Of a DNA stretch of 11,228 nucleotides, positions 5,702-11,228 are shown in pieces. The notes below the pieces were generated by a model. The model was not told the DNA's origin, ran no database searches, and saw only the letters and a program-made list of their open reading frames with translations. Where the stretch lies: positions 1 to 11,228 of the forward strand of contig JBOHBN010000136.1 of NCBI GenBank assembly GCA_050698355.1, written 5' to 3'. The translations under genes and the position numbers were made by a program. The DNA comes from JBOHBN01 sp050698355 (GTDB taxonomy: Bacteria > Actinomycetota > Actinomycetes > Streptosporangiales > WHST01). How positions within the stretch are numbered: position 1 is the stretch's first letter; each line of letters opens with the position of its first letter.

Positions 5702-7527
5702 CTGCCTTCGGTCCCTTCCTGCTCAGGTGGAGTCTTGCCGCCGGACGCGTGCGCGAGAAGTGCCACCGCTGTCGGGCGCACCACCTGGTCGACGGCACGT
5801 AGCGCGCGGACGCGCTCGGAGCCGTCACCGTCACCGTCAGCCAGCCTAGCGAGCAGCCGCGTCACGGCACCGTCACCCGCGCCGGTGCGCGTGACGCGCT
5901 GGCTCGCCAGGCTGAGTACGAGTCCCGCCACGAGCGCGTCGCGCCGGTCGGGCGGCAGCGTCGCGGACGGGAAGGCGCCCGTGCCGTCGCTTCCGGTGCG
6001 CAGCGGGATCTCCTTGAGGAACCACGCGAGCACGAAGCCGATCGCGACGAGCGGGACGAGGTACAAGAACACGGGCGTCAGCGCGTCGGCGAACGCGTGG
6101 ATGAAGACCTGGCGGATGTCGTGCGGCATCTGGCGCAACATGTCCGGGGTGAGGGCGTTCGCGCTCGGCACGTGTCCACGAGCGCTCGCCGGCAGGGTCT
6201 CCGTGAGCTTGTCGGTGAGCCGGTCGGAGAACAGCGACCCGACCACGGCGGCGCCGACCGACGCGCCGATCTGCCGGAAGTACGTGGTCGCGGCGGTGGC
6301 GGCGCCCATGTCCGACCGCGGCGCGGAGTTCTGCACGACCAGGACGAGCACCTGCATGATCAGGCCGATGCCGAGACCGAGCACGGCCATGTAGATGCCG
6401 TTCTCGATGCGGCTGGAGTCGACGTCCATCAGCGACAGCAGGAACATGCCGAGCGCGGCGATGGCCGTACCGAAGATGGGAAAGATCTTGTAGCGCCCGG
6501 TGGCGGAGATGGCCCGGCCGGAGCCGATGCTCGAGACGAGCATGCCGGCGACGAACGGCAGCAGCAGCAACCCGGACTCGGTGGCGCTCGCGCCGTCCAC
6601 CGTCTGCAGGAAGGTCGGCAGGTAGCCGATCGCCCCGAACATGCAGATGCCGACGACCGCGCCGATCAGGCCCGCGATGTTGAAGATGCGGTCCTTGAAC
6701 AACCGCAACGGGATGATGGGTTCCGAGGCGTAGTGCTCGGCCAGGACGAACAACGCCGCGGCGGCGAGGAAGCCGAGTCCGAGCGCGATGATCACCGGCG
6801 ACGTCCAGTCGTACTCAGTGCCGCCCCAAGTGGTCAGCAGCACGATGCACATCGATGCCGCCGCCATGAAGACCACTCCAGGGACGTCGAGCCGGTGCTT
6901 CTGCCTGCGCTTGGGCAGGTGCAGCACGAACGCGGTGACCGCCAGCGCGGCGGCGCCGAGCGGCAGGTTCACGTAGAAGCACCACCGCCAGGACGCGTAG
7001 TCGGTGAACACGCCGCCGAGCAGCGGCCCGCCGATGGTCGAGAGGCCGAAGACCGCGCCGATGAAGCCCATGTACTTGCCGCGCTCGCGCGGCGGCACGA
7101 CGTCGCCGATGATCGCCTGCGCGCCGATCATCAGCCCGCCGCCGCCGACGCCCTGCAGGGCGCGGAACGCGATCAGCTGGTCCATGCTCTGCGCGATCCC
7201 GCAGAGCGCGGAGCCGATGAGGAACACCGTGATGGCGAACATGAACAGGCCCTTGCGGCCGAACAGGTCGCCGAGCTTGCCGTAGATGAGCAGCACCACG
7301 GTGGACGCCAGGAGGTACGCGGTCAGCACCCAGGAGATGTGGCTGAGCCCGTTCAGGTCGCCGACGATGGTCGGCAGCGCGGTGTTGACGATCGTCTGGT
7401 CGAGCGCGAACAGCAGCACGGCCAGCATCAACGCGCCGAACACCACCATGATCTGGCGCTGGCTCGGCGCTGCCTCGTTCGCGTGCCGGGCCTGCACGGG
7501 CGGGCCGGGTACGGTCCCCGCGCTCAT
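5698..7527 (-). CDS. DHA2-family (14-TM) MFS drug efflux transporter with C-terminal tail
   Basis: A 609-residue inner-membrane drug:H+ antiporter of the EmrB/QacA class. Family motifs are clear: D1 LDQTIVNTALPTI (42-54, with D43 in TM1), motif A GKLGDLFGRKG (83-93) between TM2 and TM3, motif B AFRALQGVGGGGL (120-132), and motif C GAVFGLSTIGGPLLGG (157-172) in TM5, the mark of exporters. SWRWCFYVNLP follows, as usual before TM6. The hydrophobic pattern fits 14 helices ending near FLKEIPLR (about 511). Unusually, about 98 residues follow: a Gly/Pro-rich stretch, then an amphipathic, Arg-rich region (about 528-592) predicted to lie in the cytoplasm. The ATG at 7527 has only a weak GGTGGG ribosome site. 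It is the first gene of an operon with two small membrane proteins, and a CTTGCA palindrome array lies 49-73 bp upstream. The substrate is unknown. Confidence 0.95.
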   Translation of the reverse strand: MSAGTVPGPPVQARHANEAAPSQRQIMVVFGALMLAVLLFALDQTIVNTALPTIVGDLNGLSHISWVLTAYLLASTVVLLIYGKLGDLFGRKGLFMFAITVFLIGSALCGIAQSMDQLIAFRALQGVGGGGLMIGAQAIIGDVVPPRERGKYMGFIGAVFGLSTIGGPLLGGVFTDYASWRWCFYVNLPLGAAALAVTAFVLHLPKRRQKHRLDVPGVVFMAAASMCIVLLTTWGGTEYDWTSPVIIALGLGFLAAAALFVLAEHYASEPIIPLRLFKDRIFNIAGLIGAVVGICMFGAIGYLPTFLQTVDGASATESGLLLLPFVAGMLVSSIGSGRAISATGRYKIFPIFGTAIAALGMFLLSLMDVDSSRIENGIYMAVLGLGIGLIMQVLVLVVQNSAPRSDMGAATAATTYFRQIGASVGAAVVGSLFSDRLTDKLTETLPASARGHVPSANALTPDMLRQMPHDIRQVFIHAFADALTPVFLYLVPLVAIGFVLAWFLKEIPLRTGSDGTGAFPSATLPPDRRDALVAGLVLSLASQRVTRTGAGDGAVTRLLARLADGDGDGSERVRALRAVDQVVRPTAVALLAHASGGKTPPEQEGTEGR

Positions 7528-7575
7528 CGGGCGCCCACCGCCCGACCACCGCGCAATTCAAGCACAAAACGAATC

Positions 7576-7600
7576 CTTGCACGCCCTGCAAGTTCTTGCA
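7576..7600. promoter_or_regulatory. Three-half-site operator upstream of the MFS transporter
   Basis: CTTGCA (7576-7581), TGCAAG (7587-7592) and CTTGCA (7595-7600) form two overlapping perfect inverted repeats that share the central half-site, with spacers of 5 bp and 2 bp. The array lies between the purH stop (7610) and the transporter start (7527), where the transporter -35 region should be; a possible -10 box TTGAAT is at 7561-7556 on the minus strand. Arrangement and position fit a dimeric repressor such as the nearby TetR protein, which is inference. Confidence 0.65.
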
Positions 7601-7609
7601 AACCGGGGG

Positions 7610-9187
7610 TCAGTGGCAGAAGTGGCGGGTCCCGGTCAGGTACAGGGTGGCGCCGGCGGCCCCGGCGCCGGCCGCGACTTCCTCGTCGCGCACGGACCCG
7701 CCCGGCTGCACGACGGCACGCACGCCCGCGTCGAGCAGCACCTGCAGCCCGTCGGGGAACGGGAAGAAGGCGTCGCTCGCGGCGACCGAACCCCGCGCGC
7801 GATCGCCCGCCCGCGCGACCGCGAGCCGGGCAGCGTCGACCCTATTGACCTGGCCCATGCCGACGCCGACGGTCGCGGTACCGGCAGCGAGCAGGATCGC
7901 GTTCGACTTGACCGCGCGCACCGCCCGCCACGCGAACGCGAGATCGGCGAGCGTCGCCTCGTCGGCGGCCTCGCCCGTACGCAGTGTCCAGGCGGACGGG
8001 TCATCGCCCGGCGCGTCGACCCGGTCGGTGCTCTGCACCAGGACACCGCCGCTCACCGCCCGGAACTCCAGCGGGTCGGGATGCGGGTCGGGCGGGCACC
8101 TCAGCAACCGGACGCCCTTTTTCCGGCTCAGCGCCTCCACTGCGCCGGGCTCGAAGTCCGGCGCGACGACGACCTCGGTGAAGACCGCCGCCACCTGCTC
8201 GGCCATCGCGACGCTGACCTGCTGGTTCGCAGCCACGACCCCGCCGTACGCGGACACCGGGTCGCAGGCGTGCGCCTTGCGGTGAGCCTCGGCGATGTCG
8301 GCGCCGACCGCGATGCCGCACGGGTTGGCGTGCTTGACCACGGCGACCGCGGGTGCGGTGAAGTCGTGCGCGGCACGCCTGGCAGCGTCCGCGTCGACGT
8401 AGTTGTTGTACGACATCTCCTTGCCGTGCAGCTGCTCGGCGTGCGCCAAGCCGGGACGCCAGTGCCGGTACAGCGCGGCCCGCTGATGCGGGTTCTCCCC
8501 ATACCGCAGGACGGCGGCGCGGTCCCACGCGGCACCCGTCCAGGTGGGGAAACCGCTCCCGTCCTCCGGGGGCGCCAGCACGCTGCCCATCCAGCTCGCA
8601 ACCGCGGTGTCGTACGCGGCGGTGTGGGCGAACGCCGCCGCGGCGAGTTGCCGCCGCTGGTCCAGCGTGAAGCCGCCGGCCGCGACCGCGGCGAGCACGT
8701 CCACGTACCTCGCCGGGTCGACGACGACCGCGACGGACGTGTGGTTCTTCGCTGCCGCCCGCACCATCGCCGGGCCGCCGATGTCGATCTGCTCGACACA
8801 CTCGTCGGGGCCGGCACCGGACAGCACGGTATGCCGGAACGGGTAGAGGTTGGACACCAACAGGTCGAACGCCGCGATGCCGAGCCCGTCGAGCTGGCGT
8901 AGGTGGTCGTCGTCGCGGGTGTCCGCGAGCAGGCCAGCATGCACGGCGGGGTGCAGCGTCTTCACCCGGCCGCCCAGGCACTCCGGGAAGCCGGTCAGGT
9001 CCTCCACCCGGGTGACGGCGACTCCCGTCGCTGCGATCCGCTCGGCGGTGGAGCCGGTCGACACGATCTCGACGCCTGCTTCGGCGAGGCCGTGGGCGAG
9101 GTCCTCGACGCCGGTCTTGTCGTACACGCTGACGAGTGCCCGGCACACGGGCCGCCGGTCGCCTGCGGTCGGTTGCTCCTTGCTCAC
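7610..9187 (-). CDS. purH: Bifunctional AICAR transformylase / IMP cyclohydrolase
   Basis: This 525-residue cytosolic enzyme carries out the last two steps of IMP synthesis: formyl transfer from 10-formyl-THF to AICAR, then ring closure of FAICAR. The N-terminal MGS-like cyclohydrolase domain (about 14-150) shows LVSVYDKTG (18-26), STGSTAERI (43-51), GGRVKTLHP (72-80) and NLYPF (113-117). The AICAR transformylase domain follows, with RYGENPHQ (228-235), KEMSYNNYVD (256-265), the catalytic pair K285-H286 in KHANPCG, VKSNAI (426-431), GMGQVNRVD (443-451) and SDAFFPF (471-477). Length is normal (E. coli 529). The GTG start at 9187 shares a GTGA junction with the purN stop (9184-9187), with GGAGGG 10 nt upstream, so the two are translationally coupled. 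A long in-frame open stretch upstream lies antisense-like within purN and is not part of the protein. It ends 10 bp from the transporter operator. Confidence 0.98.
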   Translation of the reverse strand: MSKEQPTAGDRRPVCRALVSVYDKTGVEDLAHGLAEAGVEIVSTGSTAERIAATGVAVTRVEDLTGFPECLGGRVKTLHPAVHAGLLADTRDDDHLRQLDGLGIAAFDLLVSNLYPFRHTVLSGAGPDECVEQIDIGGPAMVRAAAKNHTSVAVVVDPARYVDVLAAVAAGGFTLDQRRQLAAAAFAHTAAYDTAVASWMGSVLAPPEDGSGFPTWTGAAWDRAAVLRYGENPHQRAALYRHWRPGLAHAEQLHGKEMSYNNYVDADAARRAAHDFTAPAVAVVKHANPCGIAVGADIAEAHRKAHACDPVSAYGGVVAANQQVSVAMAEQVAAVFTEVVVAPDFEPGAVEALSRKKGVRLLRCPPDPHPDPLEFRAVSGGVLVQSTDRVDAPGDDPSAWTLRTGEAADEATLADLAFAWRAVRAVKSNAILLAAGTATVGVGMGQVNRVDAARLAVARAGDRARGSVAASDAFFPFPDGLQVLLDAGVRAVVQPGGSVRDEEVAAGAGAAGATLYLTGTRHFCH

Positions 9188-9786
9188 GGGATCGTGACCC
9201 TCCTGCCGTTGACCGTCCAGCCCTCGCGCACCATGCGCCCGACCACCTCGACGAGCAGGGCACGCTCGACGCTCTTGATCCGCTCGTGCAGGGAGCCCTC
9301 GGTGTCCGCCTCGAGCACGGGCACGGTGGTCTGGGCGATGATCGGCCCGCCGTCGACATCCTCGTCGACGACGAACACGGTGCAACCGCTCACCTTCACC
9401 CCGTACGCCAGGGCATCCCGCGGCCCGTGCATGCCCGGGAACGACGGGAGCAGCGCGGGATGGGTGTTGACCGTACGGCCACCGAACCTCCCAAGGAACG
9501 CCGACCCGGTGAGCTTCATGAACCCGGCGAGCACGACGACGTCCGGCTCGTACGCTGCGACCTCGTCGGCCAGGGCGCGGTCCCACGCGTCGCGGCCGGG
9601 GTGGTCGTCGACCCGGCAGACGAACGTGGGCACACCGTGCTCGCGCGCACGCTGCAGCCCACCGGTACCGTCCCGGTCGGTGCCGACGGCGACCACGGTG
9701 GCGCCGTACGCGGGATCGGCGCAGGCGTCGGCCAGCGCCTGCAGCAGCGTGCCCGTGCCGGAGACGAGCACGACGATCCGGCGCAC
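9184..9786 (-). CDS. purN: Phosphoribosylglycinamide formyltransferase (folate-dependent GART)
   Basis: A 200-residue cytosolic enzyme that transfers the formyl group of 10-formyl-THF to GAR, the third step of de novo purine synthesis. The phosphate-binding start VVLVSGTGTLLQAL (5-18) is clear. The catalytic residues N107, H109 (NTHPALLPSFPG) and D145 (DEDVDGGPIIAQ) match N106, H108 and D144 of E. coli PurN. A slightly odd feature is VSGTGTLLQ where most PurN proteins have VSGxGSNLQ. The GTG start at 9786 is preceded by AGAAGGG. It is the first gene of a purN-purH pair joined by a four-base overlap. Upstream, the order is broken by a stress protein and a small membrane protein before the PerM-like gene that usually adjoins purN in actinobacteria. 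Confidence 0.97.
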   Translation of the reverse strand: MRRIVVLVSGTGTLLQALADACADPAYGATVVAVGTDRDGTGGLQRAREHGVPTFVCRVDDHPGRDAWDRALADEVAAYEPDVVVLAGFMKLTGSAFLGRFGGRTVNTHPALLPSFPGMHGPRDALAYGVKVSGCTVFVVDEDVDGGPIIAQTTVPVLEADTEGSLHERIKSVERALLVEVVGRMVREGWTVNGRRVTIP

Positions 9787-9858
9787 GACCTACCCTTCTA
9801 CCGCGACGGCTGAGGTGTGCAAACGTACCGTGCGGCGAGCATGTCGATGCCGGTGCTG

Positions 9859-9950
9859 TACCAAGGAGGTCATTAGTCCCCCGACAGTCGAGGCTACGTG
9901 CCTTGCAATAATGGCGTCTCACGGTCCAGCTAGTAATGGCCTCCTTGGTA
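9859..9950. repeat. 17-bp near-perfect inverted repeat between purN and the DUF4190-like gene
   Basis: The left arm 9859-9875 (TACCAAGGAGGTCATTA) and right arm 9934-9950 (TAATGGCCTCCTTGGTA) match at 16 of 17 positions, 58 bp apart. TAATGGC occurs three times here (about 9909, 9934 and 9949). In the minus strand, CCATTAC repeats directly with an 8-bp gap. The left arm contains AAGGAGGT, a perfect Shine-Dalgarno sequence with no start codon at the right distance. It could be a divergent operator pair, an RNA leader hairpin or a small element remnant. Confidence 0.75.
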
Positions 9951-9985
9951 ATGGCGGGGTCGACCGAGACGGACGGAGGCAATCG

Positions 9986-10444
9986 GTGCCCGACCCCGAC
10001 AACGACCGGAGCGGGACGAAGCCCCCCAGCCGGCCCGACGGCTCGGGTTCCAGCCAGGAGCGGCGGCGGCACGGCTCCGTGGCGATCGTGTTCGCCTGCG
10101 CCCTGCCGGTGGCGATCCTCGTGCTCCCGACGCTGCCTGCCCTCGCGGTGGCCGCGCCCGTGCTGGGGATCGGTGCCCTCGTCGCCGGCATCCTGGCCCG
10201 GCGCGCCGCGAAGACCACCGGTGGCACCGCGTACGGCACGACCACCGCGATCGTGGTCGGGGTCGCCGGACTCGTGATGAGCCTAACGGTCGCGCCGTTC
10301 TGGCAGCCGCTGTCCACCTACCAGCAGTGCCGCTCGAGTGCCATCACGATGACCAGTAAGCGGCAGTGCCAGGACGCGCTGCAGCACAGCATCGCGACGC
10401 AGGTGCCGTTCGCCCCGACCGGGCTGCTCCAGCAGCTGCAGTAG
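9986..10444 (+). CDS. Small DUF4190-like membrane protein
   Basis: A 152-residue membrane protein. The N-terminus (1-30) is hydrophilic and disordered, ending in a basic cluster ERRRHG. Hydrophobic segments at about 31-50 and 52-71 are followed by the basic ARRAAK turn and a third segment at about 84-106. This helix, short basic loop, helix pattern, with a GxxALVAGxLARR core, resembles the DUF4190 group. The tail (107-152) should be outside the cell; C115 and C128 (YQQC...RQC) are spaced as if to form a disulfide. The GTG at 9986 is chosen because GGAGG (9975-9979) lies 6 nt before it; an in-frame ATG at 9911 has no ribosome site and would lie inside the inverted repeat. It is divergent from purN and ends in a shared terminator facing the stress-protein gene. 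Its function is unknown. Confidence 0.8.
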   Translation: MPDPDNDRSGTKPPSRPDGSGSSQERRRHGSVAIVFACALPVAILVLPTLPALAVAAPVLGIGALVAGILARRAAKTTGGTAYGTTTAIVVGVAGLVMSLTVAPFWQPLSTYQQCRSSAITMTSKRQCQDALQHSIATQVPFAPTGLLQQLQ

Positions 10445-10459
10445 CCCCGCAGGCGGGGC
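10444..10459. terminator. Bidirectional hairpin terminator
   Basis: GCCCCGC (10444-10450) and GCGGGGC (10453-10459) form a perfect 7-bp all-G/C stem around AG. It lies between the convergent ends of the DUF4190-like gene (stop 10442-10444) and the stress-protein gene (stop at 10477). No U-tract is present, so function in both directions is inferred from position. Confidence 0.65.
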
Positions 10460-10476
10460 CGCACACGCAGGTCTGG

Positions 10477-10995
10477 CTACGGCTCGGGATCGGCAACGAC
10501 CCGCAGCAGCCGGTGCGATATCTTCCTGGACCACCCGAGGTGATGACTGACCGCCCGGGCGAGTTCCGAGGGTGGCGCGACCAGGACGGGACACCGCGCG
10601 TACCGGAGGCAGTAGCGACTCACCGACTGGCCGCGGTGCAGCCATCGCCGGGTGCCGGCTCCGACCACGAGCAGGTCATCGGCCCTGCCCGCGATCTCGA
10701 CCAGGGCCCTACCAGGGTTGCCTTCGTAGGCGCGGACATCGGCCTTCACCGCCACGTCGGCGGGGTAGCCGCCGAGTGAGCAGTCAAACGCGTCTGCGAT
10801 GCGCCTGCGCCCGTCGGCGACCACCATCGGGTTGTGGGGCATCGAGGCGGCCACGCTGACGTGCCCGACCACCTGCTGACATACCCATACGACGTGGAGC
10901 GATGCGCCCTCTTGCTGGGCGATCGCTACCGCCTGACGCAGTGCCGACAGGCTCCCCAGGGAGCCGTCGACGCCGACGACGACTCGGCGCCACAT
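10477..10995 (-). CDS. Universal stress protein family protein
   Basis: A 172-residue UspA-fold protein. It begins MWRRVVVGVDGSLGSLSALR (1-20), the usual first strand with its conserved Asp10 and Gly-Ser, continues with ASLHVVWV (31-38), and ends with DDLLVVGAGTRRWLHRGQSVSRYCLRYARCPVLVAP (106-141). The last part normally holds the ATP motif G-x2-G-x9-G-S/T. Here the spacing is shorter and the final Gly is followed by Gln before SVSRY, so ATP binding is doubtful. About 30 residues beyond the domain (142-172) are basic. The ATG at 10995 is chosen because the domain starts there; the frame stays open to 11097 but that part overlaps the preceding gene. The ribosome site is weak (GGCGGC). It starts 32 bp after the end of the PerM-like gene and may be read from the same transcript. 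Confidence 0.88.
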   Translation of the reverse strand: MWRRVVVGVDGSLGSLSALRQAVAIAQQEGASLHVVWVCQQVVGHVSVAASMPHNPMVVADGRRRIADAFDCSLGGYPADVAVKADVRAYEGNPGRALVEIAGRADDLLVVGAGTRRWLHRGQSVSRYCLRYARCPVLVAPPSELARAVSHHLGWSRKISHRLLRVVADPEP

Positions 10996-11027
10996 GCCGC
11001 CATTCTGCCCCGCCCGGCGCAGCCCGG

Positions 11028-11228
11028 CTAGTTGTCGGGCATTTGGCCCGGGCCACTGGCGGGGTCCTCGACCGGGCGCCGGCGTGAGAACCAGCACCCG
11101 GCGACGGCGGCCAAGGCCCCGGCGACCGCGACCTCGCCGGTGACTGCCAGCCCCACGAGTAGCGGGTCGGGGCCGAGATCCACCAGGCGGCCGGCGCCGA
11201 GCGAGCCGCCTGCGAGGGCAGCGAGGGC
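11028..11228 (-). CDS. C-terminus of an integral membrane protein, probably DUF6350/PerM-like
   Basis: The final 66 residues of a gene that enters from the right edge. They show the end of one hydrophobic stretch (ALAALAGGSLGAGRLVDLG), a second helix (LLVGLAVTGEVAVAGALAAVAGCWF) and a short charged tail rich in Pro and Asp that ends MPDN. The Ala/Gly-rich helices, the short acidic tail and the position upstream of purN-purH on the same strand fit the DUF6350 / cell-division PerM-like family, which commonly precedes purN in actinobacteria. This rests on position as much as sequence, and any polytopic membrane protein could look like this. Confidence 0.65.
   Translation of the reverse strand, partial: ALAALAGGSLGAGRLVDLGPDPLLVGLAVTGEVAVAGALAAVAGCWFSRRRPVEDPASGPGQMPDN

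Noticed and set aside
6097..7848. Long plus-strand reading frame (583 codons) opposite the MFS gene
   Set aside because: The product is a low-complexity run of Asp, Arg, Gln, His and Glu with no motif, and it lies wholly opposite a clear 14-TM transporter.
7286..8902. Long plus-strand reading frame (538 codons) opposite purH
   Set aside because: It is the antisense of a fully conserved purH gene. The translation is Arg/Gly/Val-rich without any domain, as expected from GC-rich codon bias.
9859..9950. Miniature transposable element (MITE) bounded by the 17-bp inverted repeat
   Set aside because: No target-site duplication is visible on the flanks and no second copy is present in the window, so a mobile origin cannot be supported here; kept as an unexplained repeat.
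9188..10072. N-terminal extension of purH
   Set aside because: The frame is open for 295 more codons but runs through purN in another frame. The real start is the GTG in the GTGA junction at 9187.
1..11228. tRNA, rRNA, CRISPR array, insertion sequence or phage genes
   Set aside because: I looked for cloverleaf ends, regular short repeats with spacers, transposase or integrase motifs and found none.

Overview
This window is chromosomal DNA from a high-GC, Gram-positive actinomycete. The evidence is strong G/C bias at third codon positions, frequent GTG starts, a Sec-exported resuscitation-promoting-factor-type muralytic enzyme under a c-di-AMP riboswitch, a streptogrisin-type secreted protease, and the actinobacterial order DUF6350/PerM-like membrane protein followed by purN-purH. 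The genus cannot be fixed from the sequence.

Layout, left to right. (1) At 1-36 only the start of a minus-strand gene is visible. (2) At 269-706 (-) there is a small Cys-based tyrosine/dual-specificity phosphatase; a terminator separates it from the next gene. (3) At 789-1421 (-) lies a secreted Rpf-LysM cell-wall hydrolase, with a ydaO-type c-di-AMP riboswitch (1440-1565) in its leader. (4) At 1796-2848 (-) is a secreted S1 serine protease made as a pre-pro-enzyme. (5) A 308-bp divergent intergenic region leads to 3157-3558 (+), a small protein that looks like the protease propeptide without a protease. It is followed by an AIM24-family protein (3594-4310, +) and a TetR regulator (4359-4973, +). 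(6) On the minus strand, 7527 down to 4959 is a three-gene drug-efflux-type operon: a 14-TM DHA2 MFS transporter, then two short paralogous membrane proteins sharing a G-x-QP-x-G-x-DW motif. The TetR gene is convergent with this operon and overlaps its last gene by 15 bp. A three-half-site CTTGCA operator lies just upstream of the transporter. (7) purN-purH (9786 down to 7610, -) encode the two folate-dependent formyl transfers and the last step of IMP synthesis, with overlapping stop and start codons. (8) At 9986-10444 (+) is a small DUF4190-like membrane protein, convergent across a perfect GC hairpin with a universal stress protein (10477-10995, -). (9) The right edge holds the C-terminus of a probable DUF6350/PerM-like integral membrane protein (11028-11228, -).

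The clearest functional units are cell-wall remodelling and secretion (rpf plus riboswitch, protease plus free propeptide-like protein), a TetR-controlled efflux operon with two unrecognised small membrane partners, and the housekeeping purine pair. No RNA genes other than the riboswitch, no CRISPR array, no insertion sequence and no phage genes were seen. The least explained structures are the stand-alone propeptide-like protein, the paralogous small membrane proteins, and a 17-bp near-perfect inverted repeat between purN and the DUF4190-like gene.
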